Positions 1 to 7,075 of a DNA stretch of 8,865 bases are shown here, piece by piece. A program made the position numbers and the translations under genes. The DNA is from BQOK01 sp048388525 (lineage in GTDB: Bacteria; Bacillota; Clostridia; Oscillospirales; Ruminococcaceae): NCBI RefSeq assembly GCF_048388525.1, contig NZ_DBGCTQ010000040.1, forward strand, positions 1 to 8,865, written 5' to 3'. The notes under the pieces are model-generated. The model did not search any database. It saw only the letters and a list, made by a program, of their open reading frames with translations, and was not told where the DNA came from. Position 1 is the first letter of the stretch. Every line of letters starts with the position of its first letter.

Positions 1-240
1 GTGCCCTCGCTGCGGGCGGACGCGGTGCTGGCGGCCATGCTGCACTGCAGCCGCGGCCAGGCCGGGCAGTTGGTGCGCGCAGGCGGGGTTGAGATCGGCC
101 ACGTGCCGGTCACAAGCCCTCACGCCCCGGTCTATGAGGGCGATATTTTTACCGTGCGCGGCAAAGGCCGCTTTCAGCTTGCGGCCCTGGGCGGAAAAAC
201 CCGCAAGGACCGGCTGTTTATCGAGTATTTTCAGTATTGA
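1..240 (+). CDS. ylmH: YlmH-type S4-domain RNA-binding protein, 3' part only
   Basis: The 79 visible residues form the C-terminal S4 RNA-binding domain of the YlmH family. The run SLRADAVLAAML, then SRGQAGQLVRAGGVEIG, then EGDIFTVRGKGRFQL is the classic S4 pattern ending in the family's VRGKGRF block. YlmH proteins are about 250-260 residues, so roughly the first 180 are upstream of the window. The GTG at position 1 is most likely an internal valine rather than a start. In Bacillus subtilis YlmH binds ribosomal complexes and has been linked to ribosome-associated quality control; that role here is inferred from family. The gene ends 27 nt before divIVA, the same order as in B. subtilis (ylmH-divIVA-ileS), which supports the assignment and suggests one transcript. 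Confidence 0.88.
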   Translation: MPSLRADAVLAAMLHCSRGQAGQLVRAGGVEIGHVPVTSPHAPVYEGDIFTVRGKGRFQLAALGGKTRKDRLFIEYFQY

Positions 241-267
241 GATTTCAATTTATCGGAGGATGAGCGT

Positions 268-1047
268 ATGATTTCACCGCAGGAGATCCGCACCGTTACC
301 TTTGACAAAGCTGTGCGCGGTTACCGCACCGAAGATGTGGACGCCTTTTTGCAGCAGGTGGCCGAGCAGATGGAGCAGCTCACCGCCGAAAAAGAGGATA
401 AGGAGCAAAAGCTCTACATTCTGGCCCAAAAGATCGAGGAGTACCGCAAGGATGAGGACAACCTCAAAACTGCGCTGCTCAACGCCCAGCGCATGGGTGA
501 AAACGTGATTAAGGAAGCAAAGCAGAAAGCTGAGTCCATTTTGCGGGAAGCCGGCATCAAGGCCGAGGATATCACCCGCGCCGCCACCGAGCAGGTGCAG
601 GAGGAGCAGCTTCAGCTCGAGAGCATCAAGGCCGAGGTGGCGCAGTTCAAAAACAATGTGCTGAGCCTTTATAAACAGCACATTGAATCCCTCAGCACCC
701 TGCCCGGCGGCGACGCCGAGGAGGAGGAAGAGCTGGAGCCGGAAACCGAGGTGCCGGCTGAGCCGGAGGCACAGGCCGCAGAGGCCCCGGTGTTCGCCGC
801 GCTGGAGCAGGAACCTGTCGCCCCTGCCTCCGAAAAACCAGAGGAGCCGGACCTGATCGACACCTTCCCCGATCTGGCGGCGCTCTATGGGCTGGAAGGC
901 CTGGGGGCAGAGCCCGGGCAGGAGCCTGACGGCCTTCCCGCCGAAAGCCCTGAACCGGCCGCGCCTTACATCCCCCAGGCGCCCGCGCCGGAAAAACCTG
1001 CATCTTCGGTGTTCGAGGGGTTCCAGGGCATCAAATTCAGCGATTGA
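268..1047 (+). CDS. divIVA: DivIVA-family cell division/polarity scaffold
   Basis: This is a 259-residue DivIVA protein, which gathers at strongly curved membrane (septum, poles) and recruits division or growth partners. Residues 1-30 are the conserved N-terminal membrane-binding domain (ISPQEIRTVTFDKAVRGYRT, then EDVDAFL). The position matching the membrane-inserting Phe17 of B. subtilis is Val16, followed by the conserved Arg-Gly-Tyr. Residues from about 28 to 145 are heptad-like, highly charged and predicted coiled coil. Residues 147-247 form a long acidic, Pro/Ala/Glu-rich tail, probably disordered, with a more hydrophobic island near 194-212. The last residues, VFEGFQGIKFSD, are a short hydrophobic end motif. 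The tail makes the protein longer than the 164-residue B. subtilis DivIVA. The start is set by GGAGGA at 255-260, seven bases before ATG. It lies between ylmH and ileS, the standard Firmicute position. Confidence 0.93.
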   Translation: MISPQEIRTVTFDKAVRGYRTEDVDAFLQQVAEQMEQLTAEKEDKEQKLYILAQKIEEYRKDEDNLKTALLNAQRMGENVIKEAKQKAESILREAGIKAEDITRAATEQVQEEQLQLESIKAEVAQFKNNVLSLYKQHIESLSTLPGGDAEEEEELEPETEVPAEPEAQAAEAPVFAALEQEPVAPASEKPEEPDLIDTFPDLAALYGLEGLGAEPGQEPDGLPAESPEPAAPYIPQAPAPEKPASSVFEGFQGIKFSD

Positions 1048-1056
1048 GAACGGGCG

Positions 1057-1071
1057 GCCCCGCCAAGGGGC
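1057..1071 (+). other. Short GC-rich hairpin in the divIVA-ileS gap
   Basis: The 59-nt gap between divIVA and ileS contains GCCCC (1057-1061) and GGGGC (1067-1071), able to form a 5-bp stem with a 5-nt loop. GAAC at 1048-1051 and GTTC at 1073-1076 could close it further. There is no T-run after it, so it is unlikely to be an intrinsic terminator. It could affect mRNA stability or be chance in GC-rich DNA. The gap is far too short for a T-box leader. Confidence 0.25.
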
Positions 1072-1106
1072 GGTTCGCACTATAACCAAGAGGAGTGTAA
1101 ACGCCA

Positions 1107-3899
1107 GTGCCACAGGATTATAACAGCACCATCAACCTGCCCAAAACAGATTTTGACATGCGGGCGGGCCTGCCCAAAAAAGAGCCCGAAATGCTGAAAG
1201 CGTGGGCGCAGGATCATCTTTACGAGGAACTGATCAAGCACAACGAGGGCAAGCCCAGGTATGTGCTGCACGACGGGCCCCCGTATGCGAACGGCAGCAT
1301 CCACATGGGTACCGCACTCAACAAAATCATCAAGGATATCATTGTCCGCTATAAAAATATGAGCGGTTACCAGGCGCCGTATGTGCCCGGATACGACACG
1401 CATGGCCTGCCCATCGAGCTGAAGGCCATCAAGCAGGCAAACAGCAAAAAAGGCGATATTTCCCTGTTGGAGCTGCGCCGCCTGTGCCACGACTTTGCCA
1501 CCGAACACATTGACATCATGGGCGAACAGTTCCAGCGGCTGGGCGTGATCGGCGATTTTAAAAATCCATATCTCACCCTCAAGCCGGAATTTGAGGCGCG
1601 CCAGATCGAAGTGTTTGGCGAGATGGCGAAAAAGGGCTACATCTATAAGGGGCTCAAGGCCGTGTACTGGTGCCCCGAGGACCGCACCGCCCTGGCCGAA
1701 GCCGAGATCGAGTACGCCGAGGACGAGTGTGATTCCATCTATGTGCGCTTTGCGGTTACCGGCGACCCCCATGGGGTGCTGGCAAAGCGTAACATCCCTT
1801 TGGACAAGGCGTGGTTTGTGATCTGGACCACCACCACCTGGACCCTGCCCGCCAATGTGGCGATCTGCCTGAACCCGGAATTCGACTATGTGTTCGTAAA
1901 GGTGGGCGAGGGGTACCACGTGATGGCCGAGGGCCTGGTGGAGAGCACCATGCAGGCTTGCGGCATTGCCGATTACGAGATCGTGGGCGAGCCGGTAAAG
2001 GGCAGCGAGCTGGAGCTCATTCAGGTGCAGCACCCGTTCCTGGAGCGCAAGAGCCTGGTCATTCTGGGCGACCACGTTACCCTGGAAAGCGGCACCGGCT
2101 GCGTCCACACCGCGCCCGGCCACGGCGTGGAGGACTTTGAGGTGTGCACCAAGCACTACCCGCAGCTGCCGGTGGTGGTGCCGGTGGACGACGGCGGTTA
2201 TCTCACCGCCGAGGCGGGCCGGTTTGCCGGCCTGAAGGTCTGGGCTGCCAACAAGGTCATTCTGGAACACATCCGCGAAACCGGCAATCTGATGGGCGTG
2301 CAGCACATCACCCACCAGTATCCCCATTGCTGGCGCTGCCACCACCCCATCATTTTCCGCGCCACCGAGCAGTGGTTCTGCTCCATCGATGCCTTTAAAG
2401 AGGACGTTTACAAGGCCATCGACGAGGTGAAGTGGTTCCCGGCCTGGGGGCACGACCGCATGGCCGGCATGGTGCGCGACCGCAACGACTGGTGCATCAG
2501 CCGCCAGCGCATCTGGGGTGTACCCATTCCGGCGTTCTACTGCACAAAGTGCGGCAAATATCACATCACCGACGAGACCATCCAGGCTGTGTCGGAGCTG
2601 TTCCGCAAGGAGGGCAGCGACGCCTGGTACCGCTACGAGGCGGATCAGATCCTGCCCGCGGGCTTTACCTGCCAGTGCGGCGGCACCGAGTTCACCAAAG
2701 ACAAGGACATTATGGACGTTTGGTTCGACTCCGGCTCCACCCACGTGGCGGTGCTGGAGGAGCGGCCTGAGCTGAAATGGCCCGCCGACCTGTACATGGA
2801 GGGCAGCGACCAATACCGGGGCTGGTTCCAGTCCAGCCTGCTCACCAGTGTGGCTACCCGCGGTGTTGCGCCCTATAAAAATGTGCTTACCCACGGCTGG
2901 GTGGTGGACGGCGAGGGCAAGCAGATGCACAAGTCCGCCGGTAACGGCATGGAGCCCAGCGAGATCATCAAGGATTTCGGTGCCGACATCGTGCGCCTGT
3001 GGGTCGCTTCGTCTGACTACACGGTGGATGTGCGCATCAGCAAGGAGATCGTGAAGCAGCTCTCCGAGGCATACCGTAAGATCCGCAACACCGCCAGGTT
3101 TATGCTGGGCAACCTGAACGGGTTCGACCCCAACACCGACCTGGTGGCCGACAGCGAGCTGCTGGAACTGGACCGGTGGGCCCTGGACACGCTGGACGAG
3201 CTGAACCGCACGGCCCGCGACGGCTACGAGAGCTTTGACTTCCACAAGGTCTACCATGCGGTCTACAATTTCTGCGTGGTGGATCTGTCCAACTTCTACC
3301 TGGATGTGGTCAAGGACCGGCTGTACATCAACAAGCCCGGTTCGGTGCTGCGCCGCGCAGCCCAGACTGCCATGTTCCGTATCCTGGTGGATCTGACCAA
3401 GATCCTTGCCCCGATCCTGACCTTTACCAGCCAGGAGATCTGGAGCTTTGTGCCCGAATTTGAGGGCAAAAACAAGTATGTGGCCTTTGAGGATATGCCC
3501 AAGGCCGGTGTGTGGGCCCAAAACGAGGCGTTCCGCGCCAAGTGGAACGAGATCATCGCCATTCGCGACGATGTGAAAAAGGCGCTGGAGCAGGCCCGGG
3601 CAGACAAGATTATCGGATCTTCGCTGGAGGCCAGGCTTACCCTATACTGCGCACCGGAGGTGGCCGCGTTCCTGCAGGCCATCCCCGCGCACGAGCTGGA
3701 AGACCTGCTCATTGTGTCCCAGGTGGAGCTGCGGCAGGGCGACGGCGGCGTGAAGGGCGAGTTTGAGGGCCTGGGGGTCGCGGTCAGCCGCGCTGAGGGT
3801 GAAAAGTGCCTGCGCTGCTGGAAATATACCGGCGATGTGGGCAGCCACCCTGCGCACGAGGGCCTGTGCGCCCGCTGTGCAGGCATTCTGGAAGAGTGA
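1107..3899 (+). CDS. ileS: Isoleucyl-tRNA synthetase (IleRS), bacterial type
   Basis: This cytoplasmic class I synthetase charges tRNA-Ile with isoleucine and edits misactivated valine. At 930 residues it matches the usual bacterial length (about 920-940). HDGPPYANGSIHMGT (residues 55-69) holds the HIGH-type motif as HMGT (66-69). The CP1 editing domain has TTTTWTLP (241-248) and HTAPGHGVEDF (334-344, with the conserved Asp343). Cys479/Cys482 and Cys522/Cys524 look like an inserted zinc knuckle. DVWFDSGS precedes the KMSKS loop, which reads QMHKS (606-610). The anticodon-binding region follows, and the C-terminal zinc finger has Cys901, 904, 921 and 924. The start is GTG because a TAA in the same frame at 1098-1100 excludes anything upstream. 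GAGGAG at 1090-1095 gives a rather long 11-nt spacing. The gene is probably co-transcribed with divIVA. No frameshift is seen. Confidence 0.98.
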   Translation: MPQDYNSTINLPKTDFDMRAGLPKKEPEMLKAWAQDHLYEELIKHNEGKPRYVLHDGPPYANGSIHMGTALNKIIKDIIVRYKNMSGYQAPYVPGYDTHGLPIELKAIKQANSKKGDISLLELRRLCHDFATEHIDIMGEQFQRLGVIGDFKNPYLTLKPEFEARQIEVFGEMAKKGYIYKGLKAVYWCPEDRTALAEAEIEYAEDECDSIYVRFAVTGDPHGVLAKRNIPLDKAWFVIWTTTTWTLPANVAICLNPEFDYVFVKVGEGYHVMAEGLVESTMQACGIADYEIVGEPVKGSELELIQVQHPFLERKSLVILGDHVTLESGTGCVHTAPGHGVEDFEVCTKHYPQLPVVVPVDDGGYLTAEAGRFAGLKVWAANKVILEHIRETGNLMGVQHITHQYPHCWRCHHPIIFRATEQWFCSIDAFKEDVYKAIDEVKWFPAWGHDRMAGMVRDRNDWCISRQRIWGVPIPAFYCTKCGKYHITDETIQAVSELFRKEGSDAWYRYEADQILPAGFTCQCGGTEFTKDKDIMDVWFDSGSTHVAVLEERPELKWPADLYMEGSDQYRGWFQSSLLTSVATRGVAPYKNVLTHGWVVDGEGKQMHKSAGNGMEPSEIIKDFGADIVRLWVASSDYTVDVRISKEIVKQLSEAYRKIRNTARFMLGNLNGFDPNTDLVADSELLELDRWALDTLDELNRTARDGYESFDFHKVYHAVYNFCVVDLSNFYLDVVKDRLYINKPGSVLRRAAQTAMFRILVDLTKILAPILTFTSQEIWSFVPEFEGKNKYVAFEDMPKAGVWAQNEAFRAKWNEIIAIRDDVKKALEQARADKIIGSSLEARLTLYCAPEVAAFLQAIPAHELEDLLIVSQVELRQGDGGVKGEFEGLGVAVSRAEGEKCLRCWKYTGDVGSHPAHEGLCARCAGILEE

Positions 3900-3913
3900 C
3901 CATTTAAAAGCTC

Positions 3914-3948
3914 CAAGAGCGGCGCTTTTTTGCAAGGCGCCGCTCTTG
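3914..3948 (+). terminator. Strong hairpin between ileS and lspA, possible terminator/attenuator
   Basis: CAAGAGCGGCGC (3914-3925) is a perfect 12-bp inverted match to GCGCCGCTCTTG (3937-3948). A G-U pair and two A-T pairs extend it inwards, leaving a 5-nt loop. The stem is very stable, but the run after it is a poor T-tract (CTTTTAT, beginning about six bases past the stem). It may therefore be a leaky terminator, an attenuator or an mRNA-processing/stability element separating ileS from lspA. It lies in the 79-nt gap just after the ileS stop and before the lspA ribosome binding site. Confidence 0.6.
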
Positions 3949-3963
3949 ATCGGCTTTTATAGC

Positions 3964-3970
3964 AAAGGAG
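3964..3970 (+). promoter_or_regulatory. Ribosome binding site that fixes the lspA start
   Basis: AAAGGAG lies eight bases before the GTG at 3979. It supports that start over longer in-frame extensions that would begin inside ileS. Confidence 0.8.
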
Positions 3971-3978
3971 AAACTGCT

Positions 3979-4485
3979 GTGATTTCTGCGCTCATCACCC
4001 TGGTGGCCGCCGCTTTGCTGGTGGTGATCGATCAGGGCATCAAACTGTGGGCGACCACAAGCCTGGCGCCGGTGGGCAGCATGCCACTGATCCCCGGCGT
4101 GGTGGAGCTGCGCTATTTTTTGAACGACGGGGCGGCCTTCAGCATTCTGGGGGGCAAGCAGGGCTTTCTGATCGTGTTCACCGGCCTTGCCCTGGCTGCG
4201 ATCCTTCTATACCTGCTGTTCAAAAAGCCTGCCCGCCGGCTGGAATACATTGCCTGGCTTCTGGTGCTGGCAGGGGGGATCGGCAATCTGGTGGACCGGG
4301 TGCTCAACCAGGAAGTGGTCGATTACATCAATCTGCTGTTCATGAACTTTGCAGTGTTCAATTTTGCCGACATCCTGGTGTGCACCGGCATCGGGATGTT
4401 GTGCCTCTCGCTCGTTCTGGAAGAGGTGCGCAGCCACAAGGCGAAAAAGGCCGCGGGCGGGGATCTGCCGGATGGAACGGTTTGA
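3979..4485 (+). CDS. lspA: Lipoprotein signal peptidase II
   Basis: LspA is the inner-membrane aspartyl protease that removes signal peptides from diacylglyceryl-modified prolipoproteins. The 168-residue product is the normal family length. Four hydrophobic segments are visible, near residues 3-24, 62-81, 90-108 and 124-146. Conserved blocks appear in order: DQGIK (18-22), NDGAAFSIL (49-57), GGIGNLVDR (99-107), VVDYI (113-117) and FNFAD (127-131). Asp115 and Asp131 align with the catalytic pair known from the Pseudomonas enzyme, and Asp106 is also conserved. The C-terminus is short and basic (HKAKK). The GTG start is chosen because of the AAAGGAG site and because it places the first membrane segment at the N-terminus; the open frame extends upstream only through ileS coding sequence. 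The gene overlaps the next by 14 nt, so translation is probably coupled. Confidence 0.96.
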   Translation: MISALITLVAAALLVVIDQGIKLWATTSLAPVGSMPLIPGVVELRYFLNDGAAFSILGGKQGFLIVFTGLALAAILLYLLFKKPARRLEYIAWLLVLAGGIGNLVDRVLNQEVVDYINLLFMNFAVFNFADILVCTGIGMLCLSLVLEEVRSHKAKKAAGGDLPDGTV

Positions 4486-5398
4486 GCTGTTTGTCCCCCC
4501 CGAAAGCGAGGGGGAGCGCATCGACCGCTTTTTAGCCGGCTGCGAGGAGCTGGAGCTCTCGCGCAGCGCGGTGCAGCAGCTGCTGGAACAGGGCTGCGTG
4601 CGCTGCCAGCAGGCGCCGGCGGCTAAAAATCTGAAGCTCCGGGCCGGGCAGTGCATCCGGCTGGAGCTGCCCGAGGCAAAGCCCCTGGACGCGGCGCCGC
4701 AGAATATTCCCATTGAGATCGTGTATGAGGACGATCACCTTTTGGTGGTAAACAAACCCAAAGGAATGGTGGTGCACCCCGCGCCCGGCAACCCGGACGG
4801 TACGCTGGTAAACGCGCTGCTCTACCACTGTGCAGGGCGGCTTTCCTCCATTGGTGGGGTGGTGCGCCCCGGCATTGTGCACCGGATCGACAAGGCCACC
4901 AGCGGCCTTTTGGTGGTTGCCAAGGACGACGCCACCCACGAGGGCCTCTCGGCGCAGATGGCGGTGCACAGCATCACCCGGGTCTATCATGCCGTGGTGT
5001 ACGGCGGCTTCAAAGAGCCGAAGGGCTTTGTGGAAGCGCCCATTGGCCGGCACCGCACCGCCCGCAAAAAAATGGCGGTGACGCCGGGGGGAAAATACGC
5101 CTATACAGCCTACCGGGAACTTGTAAGGTATAATGGCTTTACACACGTCGAGTGCCGGCTGCGCACCGGGCGCACCCACCAGATTCGGGTGCATATGGCC
5201 AGCATTGGCCACCCGGTGGCGGGGGATGAGGTATACGGCCCCAAAGCGGTGCTCCGGCAGCTTGGCGGGCAGTGCCTGCACGCCAAAACACTGGGCTTTC
5301 TTCACCCCGCGACCGGCGAGTATCTGGAGTTCGACAGCGAGCTCCCCGCTTATTTTACAGCTTTTCTACATTCGCTCAGAAGGGAAACGCAGCCATGA
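4472..5398 (+). CDS. rluD: RluA/RluD-family 23S rRNA pseudouridine synthase (YlyB-like)
   Basis: This enzyme converts uridine to pseudouridine in RNA, most likely 23S rRNA. The 308-residue protein has an N-terminal S4 domain (about residues 14-70, beginning ERIDRFL), then the catalytic domain from about residue 80. The family signature PGIVHRIDKATSGLLVVAK spans 133-151 with catalytic Asp140. NKPKGMVVHP (94-103), RTGRTHQIRVHM and HPVAGDEVYG are the other conserved blocks. The ATG at 4472 is chosen because it puts the S4 domain at the N-terminus; the frame upstream is only lspA shadow. The gene overlaps lspA by 14 nt, and lspA-ylyB adjacency is the B. subtilis arrangement. The exact target uridines cannot be told from sequence: RluD-like is the best guess, but RluC- or RluA-type specificity is possible. 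Confidence 0.93.
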   Translation: MERFELFVPPESEGERIDRFLAGCEELELSRSAVQQLLEQGCVRCQQAPAAKNLKLRAGQCIRLELPEAKPLDAAPQNIPIEIVYEDDHLLVVNKPKGMVVHPAPGNPDGTLVNALLYHCAGRLSSIGGVVRPGIVHRIDKATSGLLVVAKDDATHEGLSAQMAVHSITRVYHAVVYGGFKEPKGFVEAPIGRHRTARKKMAVTPGGKYAYTAYRELVRYNGFTHVECRLRTGRTHQIRVHMASIGHPVAGDEVYGPKAVLRQLGGQCLHAKTLGFLHPATGEYLEFDSELPAYFTAFLHSLRRETQP

Positions 5399-6213
5399 TC
5401 GATTCGCTCCGGGACCTGCTTGTGGTCAGCGATATGGATAATACCCTCCTCACAGCCAAGGAGGGCGTGCCCGCCTGCAACCGGGCGACCATTGAGCTGT
5501 TCCGCGCGCTTGGCGGGCGTTTTACCGTGGCCACCGGCCGGCCGCCCGCATCCATCCGGGCGGCGCTGGGCGGCACGCGCCTTTCCTGCCCGGCCATTGC
5601 CTGCGGCGGGTCGGTACTGTATGACCTGGAAGCGGACCGGGCGCTGGAAAAGAGCTTTTTGCCCCTTGCGGCCGCCCGCGAGGCGGTGACCGCAGTGATG
5701 GAGCAATTCCCGGACATGGGCGTGGATGTGATGGTGGAGGAGGGGCGCGTGTATGTGGTGCAGGCCAACCGCTACACCCAGGCCCACTTGCGCGATGAGG
5801 AAATTGGTTGTATAATGTGTCCGCTTGAGCAGGTGCCGTACAACTGGGCAAAGGTAATGTTTGCCGCCGACCCTATCACCATCCTGAACCTGCAGAAATT
5901 TGCCCGCGGGCTGCATTTCGACGGCATGTATTTTTTGCCCACCAACACCATTTATTTTGAGATCATGCCCACGGGGGTCAGCAAGGCCCAGGCCCTGCGC
6001 AGGCTTTGCGCCAGGCTGGATGTGCCCATGGAAAACACAGTGGTCATCGGCGATTATTACAACGACATCGACCTGATGCGGGCCGCGGGCCACGCAGTTG
6101 CAGTGGACAACGCCCCCCCGGAGGTAAAGCTGGCGGCCGACGAGGTGGTGGCCAGCTGCACCAGCGGCGGGGTGGGGGAATATCTGTATTCGCTGATCAA
6201 GCGCTATACATAA
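5395..6213 (+). CDS. Cof-type HAD-superfamily hydrolase (sugar-phosphate phosphatase-like)
   Basis: A 272-residue cytoplasmic HAD hydrolase of the Cof/YidA group, which mostly dephosphorylates sugar phosphates or related small metabolites; the substrate here is unknown. All four HAD motifs are visible: DMDNT (nucleophile Asp13, acid/base Asp15), Thr47 in VATGR, Lys197 in TGVSKAQAL, and GDYYND with Asp220 and Asp224. The central part, about 85-185, corresponds to the type C2 cap that shapes substrate choice. The ATG overlaps the stop of the upstream pseudouridine synthase gene (ATGA), and AGAAGGG at 5378-5384 is the ribosome binding site. The transketolase genes 17 nt downstream would be consistent with a sugar-phosphate substrate, but this is only a guess from position. 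Confidence 0.92.
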   Translation: MIDSLRDLLVVSDMDNTLLTAKEGVPACNRATIELFRALGGRFTVATGRPPASIRAALGGTRLSCPAIACGGSVLYDLEADRALEKSFLPLAAAREAVTAVMEQFPDMGVDVMVEEGRVYVVQANRYTQAHLRDEEIGCIMCPLEQVPYNWAKVMFAADPITILNLQKFARGLHFDGMYFLPTNTIYFEIMPTGVSKAQALRRLCARLDVPMENTVVIGDYYNDIDLMRAAGHAVAVDNAPPEVKLAADEVVASCTSGGVGEYLYSLIKRYT

Positions 6214-6230
6214 AGCAGTGGGAGGTTATA

Positions 6231-7073
6231 ATGGAAACACAAACCATCAAACAGCTGCAAAAAACAGCGAACCTGGTGCGTCAGGGCGTGATTGAGGGCA
6301 CCTTCTGCGCAAAGTCCGGCCATCCGGGCGGTTCGCTGTCGATTGCGGATACGCTTGCCTATCTGTACGAGGTACAGATGCGCTTTAACCCCAAAAACCC
6401 GCACTGGGAAGAGCGGGACCGGCTGGTGCTCTCGAAGGGGCACACCTGCCCGGCGCTCTATTCCATTCTGGCGGCAAAGGGCTTTTTTGCTTGGGAAGAA
6501 CTGACCCGCCTGCGCCATGTGGGCGCGCTTTTGCAGGGGCACCCGGATATGAAGCATATCCCCGGGGTGGATATGAGCACGGGCAGCTTGGGGCAGGGGA
6601 TCTCGGCTGCGGTGGGCATGGCTCTGGCCGGGCGGCTGAAAAAGGCCGACTGGCGGGTCTATGCCATTCTGGGCGACGGTGAGCTGGAAGAGGGCCAGGT
6701 GTGGGAAGCCGCGATGTTTGCGGCGCACCACAAGCTGGACAAGCTCATTGCTGTGGTGGACAACAATGGCCTGCAGATTGACGGCCGGGTGAGCGACGTT
6801 TGCTCGGTGTATCCCATCGACGAAAAATTCCGCGCTTTCGGCTGGGCGGTCTTTACCGCCGATGCGCACGATTTTGAGAGCCTGGACGCTGCCTTTACCG
6901 CTGCAAAGCAGGTGGAGGGAAAACCCAGCGTGATCGTTCAAAGATCCGTTAAGGGCAAGGGCGTTTCCTTTATGGAGGATCAGGCGGGCTGGCACGGCAA
7001 GGCCCCGAGCCAGCAGCAATACGAACAGGCGATGGCCGAATTGAAAGCCGCCGCTGCGGCATTGGAGGGCTGA
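6231..7073 (+). CDS. Transketolase, N-terminal subunit (TPP-binding half)
   Basis: This is the first half of a split transketolase, the thiamine-diphosphate enzyme that moves two-carbon units between sugar phosphates in the non-oxidative pentose phosphate pathway. The 280-residue protein carries the pyrophosphate-binding domain. SGHPGGSLS (residues 29-37) holds a conserved active-site His31, LSKGH follows, and the thiamine-diphosphate motif runs from GDG (148-150) to NN (178-179), with GDGELEEGQVWEA in between. It ends at about the point where full-length transketolases continue into the pyrimidine-binding domain. The start is ATG, with GGGAGG at 6220-6225 five bases upstream. It needs the product of the next gene to form an active enzyme. 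Split transketolases are common in Firmicutes. Some split pairs act on other sugars (for example apulose 4-phosphate), so the substrate is not certain. Confidence 0.95.
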   Translation: METQTIKQLQKTANLVRQGVIEGTFCAKSGHPGGSLSIADTLAYLYEVQMRFNPKNPHWEERDRLVLSKGHTCPALYSILAAKGFFAWEELTRLRHVGALLQGHPDMKHIPGVDMSTGSLGQGISAAVGMALAGRLKKADWRVYAILGDGELEEGQVWEAAMFAAHHKLDKLIAVVDNNGLQIDGRVSDVCSVYPIDEKFRAFGWAVFTADAHDFESLDAAFTAAKQVEGKPSVIVQRSVKGKGVSFMEDQAGWHGKAPSQQQYEQAMAELKAAAAALEG

Positions 7074-7075
7074 CC

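Noticed and set aside
274..1113. 279-codon minus-strand frame opposite divIVA
   Set aside because: Low-complexity Leu/Arg/Gly product mirroring the Glu/Gln-rich coiled coil; a shadow of divIVA.
1080..3521. 813-codon open frame on the minus strand opposite ileS
   Set aside because: It is antisense to a clear, full-length ileS and matches no family I recognise (rich in His, Leu, Val, Gly). Long antisense frames arise when GC-rich codons avoid TTA, CTA and TCA on the coding strand.
3763..3978. 72-codon N-terminal extension of lspA
   Set aside because: It lies inside ileS in another frame, encodes nothing membrane-like, and the GTG at 3979 has its own ribosome binding site.
4349..4471. Longer N-terminus for the pseudouridine synthase
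   Set aside because: The extension is read from lspA coding sequence out of frame; the S4 domain begins just after ATG 4472.
5129..5134. TATAAT inside the pseudouridine synthase gene
   Set aside because: No -35 match at 16-18 nt and no TG extension; probably chance.
6006..6230. 75-codon extension of the transketolase N-subunit into the HAD gene
   Set aside because: The extra residues are a Gly/Arg-rich frame shadow, and the GGGAGG site supports ATG 6231.
6227..6232. TATAAT overlapping the transketolase start codon
   Set aside because: A transcript from it would begin inside the gene, and there is no -35 element; it is part of the ribosome-binding-site spacer and the ATG.
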